From: Hyphochytrium catenoides
Taxonomy: Eukaryota > Sar > Hyphochytriomycetes > Hyphochytriales > Hyphochytriaceae
Assembly: GCA_900088475.1 (NCBI GenBank)
Contig: FLMG01004758.1
Span: 1-12,196 of the forward strand
Reading direction: 5' to 3'
DNA length: 12,196 nt
The notes under the pieces were generated by a model that worked only from the letters and a program-made list of their open reading frames with translations, did no database searches and was not told the DNA's origin. The translations under genes were made by a program, and so were the position numbers. Of the stretch, positions 1 through 7,514 are shown piece after piece; position 1 is the first letter of the stretch, and the number at the start of each line of letters is the position of its first letter.

Positions 1-2
1 CG

Positions 3-34
<32 letters not shown>

Positions 35-321
35 TTGTGTGAAGAGAGATGAGTGAGAGAGAGAGAGCGTTCGTGTGAGAGCGAGGGAGAGCAAGAGAGA
101 GGAGAGAGAGGAAGAGAGGGAGAGAGAGAGAGAAAGAAAGAGAGAATGTATGAGGAACAGAATACGCAGAGGTACAGCGAGAGAGAAATGAATTGAAAGA
201 CACAGAGGGAGAGAGAAAAGGATAAGAAGAGACACAAAAAGAGAGAAAGAGAGGAGAGAGACCAAAACAGACCAAGAGACGCGAGAGAGAGAGAGGAGAA
301 AGAGGAGAGAGAGAAGGAGTC
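1..321 (+). repeat. GA-rich microsatellite, left edge
   Basis: Almost uninterrupted purine DNA on the plus strand. It consists of GA runs broken by short words such as GTGTGA, GAAAGA and ACAGA. The run starts at the window edge, so its true length is unknown. It belongs to the simple-sequence class and I see no gene in it. Confidence 0.9.
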
Positions 322-660
322 ATGGCAAGGACATCCTCTTGTGATGACCTACGTACCTTCCCCTGGAGGAAGAAGGCGCAGAAAGAATCCGGTCGAGAGC
401 TGTTACATTCCTTCCGCGCACTGGACACAAAGAGGCACAAGACAGGCAGAGGAAGAGAGAAGCAAGAGAGAGAGAGAAGCCTTCTAGACAAAGATCAGAG
501 AGACCGAAGGGATCCGTGGGGGAGAGGGAAAAGGATAGAGAGAGAGAGAAAGAATGAAAGACGGAGAAGAGAGCAGGTTTATGGCACAATTGAGGAACAG
601 ACGGCGGCGTGGGCCGCGTTAGATTACCGTCAAGAGCGCGATAACAGTAGCTTTTGCTGA
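322..660 (+). other. Purine-rich, degenerate GA sequence without a convincing gene
   Basis: This stretch stays purine-rich but is less repetitive than what precedes it. A plus-strand frame runs from an ATG at 322 to a TGA at 658-660 (112 codons), with a product rich in Arg, Lys and Glu. That is what any GA-rich DNA gives when translated. I see no domain, signal or conserved motif, so I treat the frame as chance. A short expressed peptide cannot be excluded. Confidence 0.5.
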
Positions 661-661
661 G

Positions 662-700
662 TACGCGACGCCTCCTCTCTCTCTTTGTTCTCTTCCTTTT

Positions 701-764
<64 letters not shown>

Positions 765-850
765 GTCTGTCTAGGAACTCTCTTTCTCTCCCTCTCTCTT
801 TATTACTTAACTCTTTCTGTCTTCTGTCTCTCTCTCTCTCTGGGGTCTGC
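662..850 (-). repeat. CT-rich tract with perfect (CT)28
   Basis: The purine strand switches to minus here. The core is an uninterrupted (CT)28 at 705-760, followed at once by (GTCT)3 at 761-772 and then imperfect CT runs to about 840. The length and purity suggest a young, still variable microsatellite. Open frames across it encode Ser-Leu repeats and are not genes. Confidence 0.95.
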
Positions 851-1085
851 AGAGTACGAAGGTCGCCAACTCTCTTCTCTCTCCCTTCGTGCCCCATGGG
901 TCAGAGTCAAAAGAGAGAGACAGCACACTCTGTCCTTTGGTAAGGAGGCTATTGGTGCAATGCGTCCTCTCTCTTCCTCACGAGCAGTGACATGCTTCTT
1001 GCTGTTGATTGCTTCGAACGTAAGAAGAAAGATCCTCCTCTCTCCCTGCCTTCCAGAGGAGCAGGAATCTTCATGTACCCTCTGA
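851..1085. other. Mixed sequence between microsatellite tracts
   Basis: This is a short island of more complex sequence with residual CT patches (870-890, 965-980, 1035-1050). A frame reading into it from the CT tract ends at a TGA at 1083-1085. Its N-terminal half is only Ser-Leu repeat, so I do not call a gene. Confidence 0.5.
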
Positions 1086-1355
1086 GAGGAAGACACAGAG
1101 AGAGAGAGAAAGAGAGAGAGTGAAAAAGAGAGAGAAAGAGCGGTAGGCAGGCAGACCGATAGGAGGGAAGACAAGAAGGCGGAGAAGAGAGCAGAGAGCG
1201 TCAACAAAGTATAGCAAGAAGAGAAAGAGAGAAAAGAAGGGAAGCAAGATGAGGAAAGAAACCTCTAGTAAAGAGACAAGTAAAGAGAACTTGGGATCCA
1301 AGAAAGTAGGGAAGAGAGAGGCTGACCGAGAAGAGAGAGAGAGAGAGAGAGAAAG
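1086..1355 (+). repeat. GA-rich microsatellite block
   Basis: Plus-strand purine tracts return here, mainly GAGA and GAAA words, with a purer GA run near 1331-1352. Together with 1-660 and 662-850 this makes a GA, CT, GA alternation. The minus-strand frame through it translates as Ser/Leu/Phe-rich sequence that could pass for membrane segments but reflects base composition. Confidence 0.85.
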
Positions 1356-1360
1356 GCACG

Positions 1361-2620
1361 GGTGAGAAAAGCAAGAGAATCTATTAACAAACAGCAAAGT
1401 ATCTCCATTGAACATGATATCCTCGTTCGAACTCTGATGGCAGACGCCATGCCAATGTGGTTGAGGGCAAACCTTCACGAGCCGTAGATCCAGACGACAA
1501 AGCTTTGTTGTCCTCTTGGAGGTGGTGGAAGTGCCACCCCGCAAGAGGCGACTGCTTCTACTACTTCTGCTCGGCATTCTAGTAGGTGAATGCCTGCCAT
1601 CGTCAGAAGTCTGCTAAGCAGCAAAAAGCGTGCATTCGTCTCTCTGGCACAGAGAAGAGACAACATCGGCCATACTTTCATGGGCTCAGACGAACGACGA
1701 CCAAGGTGGGGCCGACACTAAGGACAATATTAGGGAGAGCCAGTCTTTGATCATTGGGGCACAGCAGGTGCCTACTACGGCGAAGGAGAAGAGGAAGCGG
1801 GGCAACGCGAAAGGGCCGAGCGAAATAGGCGGCCCTCGACGAGAAGGCAACAACGACCTCCAGCAAGAGTAAGAAGAGTCCGTGGTCCCAGTAAGCCTCA
1901 ACAAGGTTATGAACTGGCTCGCTGATGAGCAAGGGTATACTATAGACCGAGGTTATTTATCTGTGCCACCGCCCTGGCCACGTACACCAATGAAGAGCTA
2001 AAGCAGTTGTGCTGGAGCCTTGCCTACTCTGTTAGCTGTGTCCATCACCCAGCGGGCCATAGGATGAGCATTTTCTCATGACATGCAGGTTCTTGCATGT
2101 AGCGCCCGAGGCAGCACTACTCAACAATGATGTGCCACGGAAGCCAGCCTAAGGCGCCCTCTTCTTCTTGCTTATTGATCCATATGTCATCACGAGTGGT
2201 CTCTATCTTCCTTGAGACTACTATCAACCCTCCTGATATCTTTGCCACAGATAATAACCGCTCGAGCTTCTCTCTTGTCTCGAAGGCTCTTCCCTTTTCT
2301 TCATCATAGCGGCTCTGGGATCATCCACCACTATCGGCGTCCTCCTTCCAAGTTGTAGTCATCAAAGCTGAGACTTGAAGAAGATTACAACCGGACTGCT
2401 GTCCTAGCCGCGGCAATTCGGACTTATTAAGCCTTCATACGAGAGTCTCCTTGGCCACCATGAAGAAGGATACGCTATACGCTTCTCTCATCATCAGCAG
2501 TTGGGACCGTGCTCTTGCTTGTTTTCTGACGATGCAAGGGCTGTGGAGCCAGGCGAAGACGAGACTGAAAGCGACGACCAAGACCTTGTAGCGCTTTCTT
2601 GCTTCCTTTCCTTCTATTAG
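1361..2620. other. Mixed-composition region, no recognisable gene
   Basis: About 1.26 kb of non-repetitive sequence. All six frames are broken every 60-100 codons or less, and none of the short frames shows a domain, a signal peptide or a repeat I recognise. The clearest structure is the hairpin at 2081-2100. Multi-exon coding with short exons cannot be excluded from sequence alone. Confidence 0.45.
2081..2100. repeat. Perfect 7-bp inverted repeat (hairpin)
   Basis: The arms ACATGCA (2081-2087) and TGCATGT (2094-2100) are perfect reverse complements around a 6-base spacer, GGTTCT. It could form a small stem-loop in DNA or RNA. No gene next to it suggests a role, and stems of this size also arise by chance. 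Confidence 0.5.
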
Positions 2621-2931
2621 ATGATTTATACGTTATATCATGCACTCGCTACTACTGCTGCCGATCAGAAGAAGAAGACGGAGGGAGAAGAAGAGGAAGA
2701 AGAAGAGGAACCACGAAGAGGAACAAGAGGAGGTAGAAGAAGAGACAACAAGAAGAGCTACAAAGCCTTGGTCTCATCTACATCGACTCTATCCGCTCCA
2801 CACACCTCCTTATCATCACAAAAGGCATTTTATTATCAGAGTTGACTTCCTCCTCCGTCCGTGTTAACAAGAGATGGGGGGAGAAGTAGCAGCAGAAGAT
2901 CAATCGCCGACGACATTGTCATCATCATCAT
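2621..2931 (+). repeat. GAA-rich block ending in (CAT)4, copy A
   Basis: This block holds a purine GAA/GAG stretch at about 2668-2760 with embedded GAAGAAGAGACAACAAGA, then mixed sequence, then (CAT)4 at 2920-2931. A block with the same order occurs about 1.25 kb downstream (3900-4186). Frames across the GAA part encode Glu/Arg-rich peptides, as expected from base composition, and I do not call them genes. Confidence 0.5.
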
Positions 2932-3865
2932 GTTCGATCAGGAAAGCAAGCAGAGGGTCCAGGTGGTTAAAGAGAGAGTAAGCTTCAAAATCTGAAGCGA
3001 ATTTCTTCAAGAAGAGCTAATAAAGAGACTAACTCTGGCATGAACGCATAAAGCCATTGCCAAGCGATACCATTGACCATCATGCTGTTGAGAAGCATCA
3101 TCAAAAGCAGAGCGATCACTCTGAAGCTCCAGCAAAAAAGCAGTAGCAGGTACTGTGCTTCATAATAGGCCTAGCCATGATGAGGGCTGCTGCTGCTTTT
3201 GATCCCCAGCAGCAGAGAAAGAGTGTGCACGCACTTCGACATTACTGTCTTTGACATCGTCGCTGCAGCAACCCAACACCTGAATTCAGGCAGCGGTTTA
3301 GACATCGCATCCGCATAATAGGGGGAAAGTCGCCCTCTGGTGGGCTGATAAGGAGTGCGCGGCTCAATGCTACGGTTTTCGTCCCTTAGCGTGAAGGTCC
3401 TTTGGCGGGGCCACAGAGACGGACGGTTAATTTTACACTGAAGAATGATGGTCAAGGGCTACCTCCTCTGACAGGTGTGGGAGAGTGGAGTTGAGCGTGA
3501 GTCGACCTCTCACTATTCTAAGGCTACCACCAACAGACGAATCTCTGTCTTCCTGGACCGATGCAATGCTTCAGATGGGATTTCATAGTATGCCCCCAGC
3601 CTGCGCAACTGGCGAATGGAATCCTGCTGGGGGTCCGCTCCCAGGAGCTGTGTGTTTGAGGTCTTCGTCTCTTTCTAGTAGCGTCGCCAGAAGTGGTGAG
3701 GCTTCTCAGCTGTCGTTTCTATTGCTTGTATAATAGTCTTAGCGTAAGAGTCGGCCGTGCATCATTACTTCTCTAGATGTTACTGCCACTGATGAGCTGA
3801 TGACTCGTAGAACTAGTTACCCGCACTAATGATCACATAGCGTAGTACTTCGCTTCCTGGTCACG
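2932..3865. other. Mixed region, no recognisable gene
   Basis: This stretch contains an AATAAA hexamer on the plus strand at 3019-3024 and a comparatively GC-rich patch at about 3280-3440 (see findings). A minus-strand frame covers 3171-3455, but at its upstream end it has only a TTG and its product matches nothing I know. The plus-strand frame at 3485-3733 likewise begins with GTG. I see no RNA gene, and no tRNA T-arm consensus is present. Confidence 0.4.
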
Positions 3866-3899
3866 GTGGACTTTATTATAAGGCCTTATTACTACGAGG

Positions 3900-4186
3900 A
3901 AGAAGCAGTAACAAAAAAAGAAAGAGATTTATTGAGAAAGAAAAAGGAGAAGGAGGAAGATGGAGAAGAGGAAGAAAAAGAAAGAAGTGAAGAAGAGACA
4001 ACAAGAGCAACAAAGCTCTGTGACTCTGCTTCAGCGCCCGCGATTCTCCTGTTGTACCATCATATTCATCGGCAACACAGGAAGAAGAGACACTGTTGAA
4101 CTCTTCGGCAACACCGATAGGAGACGGAGAAGGAGAAGAGAAGAAGAGGGCGTAGCGTCAAGACTCAAGACCATCATCATCATCAT
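3900..4186 (+). repeat. GAA-rich block ending in (CAT)5, copy B
   Basis: GAA/AAAG-rich purine DNA at about 3900-4010 contains GAAGAAGAGACAACAAGA, followed by GCAACAAAGC. It then passes through mixed sequence to (CAT)5 at 4172-4186. The order and spacing match block A: about 180 bases from the shared word to the CAT run in both. Similarity outside the shared word is weak, so common origin is likely but unproven. Confidence 0.5.
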
Positions 4187-4214
4187 CGCGCTCAATCAGC
4201 AGGGGCAAAGCTAG

Positions 4215-4391
4215 GGCGGCGTCCAACTGCTGAAGAAGAGGAATGAATATCTTCAAACATTTGTAGGCCTTCTCTTCTCTCCATCCACCGCAAAGAAAGA
4301 GATTCTGCAAAGAAGAGTCAGAGCTTTCTTTCTCAAGCGGACCACTGACCTTTATTTAAAGGTCGAGGCGTCGAGGCACCTCTTTCCTTCT
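4215..4391. other. Mixed sequence with small inverted and tandem repeats
   Basis: No gene is visible. GACCTTT (4347-4353) and AAAGGTC (4358-4364) form a 7-bp inverted repeat around a 4-base spacer. It overlaps a perfect tandem pair of GTCGAGGC (4362-4377). Confidence 0.5.
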
Positions 4392-4417
4392 CTTCTTCTT
4401 CTTCTTCTTCTTCTTCT
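4392..4417 (+). repeat. CTT triplet run, (CTT)8
   Basis: A perfect run of CTT triplets is followed by degenerate TTCTC sequence to about 4432. It is the pyrimidine counterpart of the GAA-rich blocks upstream and of the (AGA)6 at 5012-5029. Confidence 0.9.
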
Positions 4418-4452
4418 CTTCTTTTTCTCCTTTACGCCTTATTACATTATTA

Positions 4453-4492
4453 CATGCAACTTCTCTCCGAGGATAATAAATCATAACAGTAG
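4453..4492 (+). repeat. 40-bp dispersed direct repeat, copy 1
   Basis: The stretch begins CATGCAACTTCTC and ends ATAAATCATAACAGTAG. The same two halves, separated by a diverged centre of similar length, recur at 10020-10059 on the same strand. An AATAAA lies inside this copy at 4475-4480, but the second copy reads GATAAA there. This is probably a remnant of a dispersed repeat family, and nothing coding is attached. Confidence 0.75.
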
Positions 4493-5011
4493 TCTACCCC
4501 GCTTATTGTTGCCCTTGTCCGAATCTATCCTGATTCAATACGGCCTTTCTACGAAAACTAAGACTCCTCCAGTATTAGAACTACTGCACAGGTTCTACAG
4601 TAGCACTACTTTTATTATCCTACTGTCCGATTGCTGATGTAGAGCACCCAAAAAGAAATGCCGAGTTTAGCAGAAACAAATACGGAATGAGTGATTACTT
4701 AGGACAAGCCAGTAGGTTCTAGTACTGTACTCTACTTTATTACTGACTTTAGAAGAGAACAGTAGTTCTATAGAACCCACTGAGGAAAAATGAAAAACAG
4801 TAACTAACTAGCTATCTGGAACCATGGACTGTACTCTTCTGTACGTCAAACAGTGATAGTCGTTCTATAGCAGTCGCTTTGTTTCCCTCAGCTTCTAATA
4901 ACCGTCTTATGAGCTACTACTAGTTCTATATAAATACAGCTAACTAACTTTATCGATGAAGTGGTAGTACCAAGTTCTATCGTAGCTCGCATTGTATGGT
5001 CAGGTACGTCC

Positions 5012-5029
5012 AGAAGAAGAAGAAGAAGA
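5012..5029 (+). repeat. AGA triplet run, (AGA)6
   Basis: A perfect AGA triplet microsatellite in otherwise mixed sequence. Confidence 0.85.
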
Positions 5030-5119
5030 ACAGCTTCCAAGAAGAAGCGATGCAGGCCGTGAGGTCGTGGCCGTTGCGCGATGGAGTGGGTGAACCACTT
5101 CTTGTGCGCTGTTCTTCTT

Positions 5120-5127
5120 TATAAAAG
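5120..5127 (+). promoter_or_regulatory. TATA-box-like TATAAAAG
   Basis: This is a perfect match to the classical eukaryotic TATA element on the plus strand. It lies about 670 bases upstream of the crystallin-like ORF, too far to be its core promoter unless a 5' untranslated exon or intron intervenes. A weaker TATATAAAT lies at 4926-4934. Neither can be assigned from sequence alone. Confidence 0.15.
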
Positions 5128-5300
5128 TAGTAGAGGCTGCCACAGCCACTGAACCTGCCCTTTCTCTCCTCCTCTCTTAGGACCGGACCGCAACTACTGC
5201 AGCGGAACTGCTCCGGCACACGATAGAAGAATATACCATGAGTGATGACTGAGGAGCTGCGAAAGCGTATAGTCTTATTATTGTCTTAGTTCTATAGCTT

Positions 5301-5797
5301 TCCTAGTTCATCTCTGCCCTCAATCCTCGCTCCCAGCTCCCAGCAGGTGCACCGGCTCTTATCCTGCAGTTTCTCTTTGTGTTGTCAGCGGTCAGCGAAC
5401 AACGTCCTTTTGATACAGTGGGGCTCGCTTTGGTTAACTGCCTAAAAGACTCCTTTTTATAGCTCTAATCGCGCCGACAGCAGCTGCTCGTCCTGAACGA
5501 CGCTCTTCTTACGAAATATGCGAAAGCTGACCGACCGACTCATCTCATCATCCCAGGGTAGGAACACTTTCTAACTTTCCAAGAGCAAGCAAAGCAGCGT
5601 AGACAACAATCACCTGCCCGCTAATAGAACATCGCTAACCCAGGACGGGCCTATCTGAGCGGAGTTGACACTTTTTCAGCCATTGCACTGCTGGTGGGGC
5701 TTGTTACTACTAGGCTTACCCCTCGTCGTCGCTCCTAGCAGTGAGGTGGACCGTCACTTGCCCTTCCCACGACGAATACGTTATTTAGGTGTAAATC
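5301..5797. other. Region upstream of the crystallin-like ORF
   Basis: No independent gene is recognised. CACTTTTTCAG ends at 5681 and looks like a 3' splice site. GGGTAGGA near 5555 could be a donor. These leave room for an upstream exon of the gene that follows. An alternative reading frame is open from 5659 to a TGA at 5941-5943. Its region 5812-5880 lies in the stretch shared with the second copy. Confidence 0.35.
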
Positions 5798-6514
5798 ATG
5801 CCACTACGGTGCTTCAACTCCAAGGTGATGGTCAGCTATTTGATGCTGAATGGTTGCTTTTCATGGCTGGTCGTACTGCCGTACCTCTACTGCCTACTAC
5901 GTGTGGATGTTGGAGCAATGCCTGTCGTTGTTGGTGCCGATGATAGCAGTAATATCATCACTAGCATTGCTGCCCATCGGGCTGACTCTTCTAGCGTTCC
6001 AGGCCACCTAAGAAGGTCACTGGTGGATAGCTTTGTACCGCCTGGCAAGGCTGTAGCCTGCCTCTTCGCCGACGGGGTCGGTTCTAAGCCGCAGAGGTGC
6101 ATGTGGACCTCCGATAAAATATCCATTCCACGGGAGTATCCTGGCCAAGCTTCGTCTTTTCCTCGTTTAACACAGGTCCAGTACGGTTCATTTCCGCGTA
6201 TCGAAGCGCGAACGGAGGCAAATATCCGGGGTGCAGGAAGACAGCGCTTTGAACCTCAGTTGGAGAATGACTCAATCTCAAGTGTTTGGGTGAAGCAAGG
6301 ATGTCGGTTGTGGACCTTTGAACATGCTGATTTCGAAGGAAGAAGGCAGGACTATCGCCCGGGCCTTTCTGAGCCCTTTCCACCCGATTGGAACGACAAG
6401 ATCTCGTCCGCCATTGTCATTTGTAGCGACGATCTTAATGATGACGCTTTTGCTTCTTGTGCTTCGTTAATTGTTCAGCGGTGGGCTTTTGCTCCAAGGT
6501 CGTGCAGCCCCTAG
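5798..6514 (+). CDS. Putative beta/gamma-crystallin-like protein, possibly secreted
   Basis: This is the only credible protein gene: an intact 238-codon ORF with A at -3 of its ATG, ending in TAG. Residues 13-34 are hydrophobic and could be a signal peptide or anchor, read from Met1 or Met11. The C-terminal half carries the beta/gamma-crystallin hallmarks. These are a calcium-binding N/D-N/D-X-X-S/T-S motif, NDSISS (157-162), the Greek-key signature W172-x6-F179-x-G181, and a second motif, NDKISS (199-204), followed by a beta-strand-like AIVIC. Their spacing (27 residues from W172 to N199) resembles the second Greek key of microbial and slime-mould members such as spherulin 3a. The first Greek key is degenerate: no aromatic-x6-aromatic-x-G is seen before residue 157. 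Residues 41-150 match nothing I know. Known family members bind calcium and often act in stress or as structural proteins; that role here is inferred. The 5' end is uncertain, an intron is possible, and there is no AATAAA within 400 bases downstream. Confidence 0.6.
   Translation: MPLRCFNSKVMVSYLMLNGCFSWLVVLPYLYCLLRVDVGAMPVVVGADDSSNIITSIAAHRADSSSVPGHLRRSLVDSFVPPGKAVACLFADGVGSKPQRCMWTSDKISIPREYPGQASSFPRLTQVQYGSFPRIEARTEANIRGAGRQRFEPQLENDSISSVWVKQGCRLWTFEHADFEGRRQDYRPGLSEPFPPDWNDKISSAIVICSDDLNDDAFASCASLIVQRWAFAPRSCSP
6266..6421 (+). other. Beta/gamma-crystallin calcium-motif region of the protein
   Basis: These bases encode residues 157-208 of the crystallin-like protein. They include both N-D-x-I-S-S motifs and the CRLWTFEHADFEGRRQDY segment. 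In the family, the two N/D-N/D-X-X-S/T-S stretches supply ligands for two calcium ions, each shared between paired Greek keys. Both motifs are intact here. Whether a full two-key domain folds depends on the poorly conserved residues before 157. Confidence 0.65.
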
Positions 6515-6520
6515 TTCTAT

Positions 6521-6577
6521 ACTGTCCGCAAAGAAGACTGCTATCTTAAGCATATTATGAACTAGCTATGGCAAGAG
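6521..6577 (+). repeat. 3'-flank repeat unit, copy 1
   Basis: Starting 7 bases after the crystallin-like stop codon, this unit contains ACTGTCCGCAAAGAAGA (6521-6537). The segment ATGAACTAGCTATGGCAAGAG (6557-6577) follows, with little in between. Both parts recur in the same order downstream (6674-6690 and 6767-6787). Confidence 0.7.
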
Positions 6578-6673
6578 GAGATGCGGATTCTTGCTGCTTG
6601 TACTAGCGAGGCTGTTAAAGCACTTCGATGGAATCATCCTCTACCGTCGAGTTGCGACGACTACAGATCCTAA

Positions 6674-6787
6674 ACTGCCCGCAAACAAGATGATGATGTA
6701 CTCAGAGCTGCTGGTTAGAGATCATAACGCCTCGTCGTAAGGTACTGTTATCCTAAGAATCATAATATGAACTAGCTATGGCAAGAG
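6674..6787 (+). repeat. 3'-flank repeat unit, copy 2 with insertion
   Basis: ACTGCCCGCAAACAAGA (6674-6690) and the second block ending at 6787 repeat the unit at 6521-6577. They are separated by 57 additional bases. The second block is identical over at least 21 bases to copy 1. A local duplication followed by an insertion or deletion explains this. No coding frame is obvious. Confidence 0.7.
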
Positions 6788-7514
6788 AAGAACATGCGGA
6801 GAGAAATCGGCATAACGCTCAAGATACAAAGTAATCTAATTGACGGTAGGAGAAGGATTGTACGTATTGGAAGAAGACCGCTGACGGGTCTTCTAGAAGG
6901 AGAGTAAATAGGTGCTTTGACTGTTTGTACCTCACAGGCTGGCCACCCTCCGTTCAGAGATGCATACGCCGAGGAAGAGTTCGCGGATGTGCAGGCAAGT
7001 GAAGACCACCTTCTACTCCGGGAGAAGCTTATTGTTGAATGAATGTAGAGGTGAAGAAGAAGATTCTTCCTTGCATGGGAAGAGGCAGACTACTAGGGAA
7101 TGCAAAGGTAGAAATAGTAACATGCAAAAGAAGGGATTGGCTCAGAGGAGGCTAGAGGGCAGAAAGGAAGAAAAAGAAGAGAGTACATCCTTCATCAGAG
7201 CCATTCGGTCGTTTACTCCTCTGTCAGAACTCATCGGTACCGTCCTGAGAAAAGAACTCTTAATTAAATAGCAACATGGAGGGGAGGCTGCATCCCCTAC
7301 ACCACTCCGGCCGGTCCTCATTCCGCGGTCGGCCAGGTGGTCAGAAGAGGCAGTAGTTGTTGGAGAAAGTGCACGTAGGAGATGCATCTCCAAAAAAAAG
7401 AGAGGAGAGAGCGAGGAGCAGATCAGAACTTCATCGCATCGCCGAAAAGATGAAGTTGCCACGTCATCAGTGTTGTCCTCTTCAACCCAGATGAGTCGCA
7501 AGATACTATTTGAG
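6788..7514. other. Intergenic region with a weak basic ORF
   Basis: An ATG-initiated frame at 6960-7271 (103 codons, TAG stop) is rich in Arg, Lys and Glu. It lacks a recognisable domain, and I rate it as chance or a small unknown protein at best. A hairpin with 8-bp arms lies at 6872-6894. The rest shows no features. Confidence 0.35.
6872..6894. repeat. Perfect 8-bp inverted repeat
   Basis: AGAAGACC (6872-6879) pairs with GGTCTTCT (6887-6894) across a 7-base spacer. It could fold as a stem-loop in a transcript from either strand. No function is indicated. Confidence 0.5.

Larger units (their letters stand above)
4560..5300. repeat. AT-rich region with clustered GTTCTA motif
   Basis: GTTCTA occurs on the plus strand at 4592, 4716, 4765, 4862, 4923, 4974 and 5289, and its reverse complement at 4771 within this span. 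The copy at 4765-4776 is the perfect palindrome GTTCTATAGAAC. Several copies continue as GTTCTATAG. Chance would predict well under one copy in 740 bases counting both strands. The element may be a diverged tandem or dispersed repeat, or a binding-site cluster. No gene is visible in it. Confidence 0.55.

Noticed and set aside
654-1085. 143-codon plus-strand frame with a signal-peptide-like Leu/Ser start
   Set aside because: The putative signal is the (CT)28 tract read as Leu-Ser. It starts at TTG and there is no other support.
1071-1577. 168-codon minus-strand frame that starts with ATG and has several hydrophobic segments resembling membrane helices
   Set aside because: The hydrophobic Leu/Ser/Phe stretches lie over the GA-rich block and follow from its composition. 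The first 60 residues show no recognisable motif.
6960-7271. 103-codon basic ORF as a real gene
   Set aside because: It has an ATG and a stop but only Arg/Lys/Glu-rich sequence from purine-rich DNA, with no domain or supporting context.
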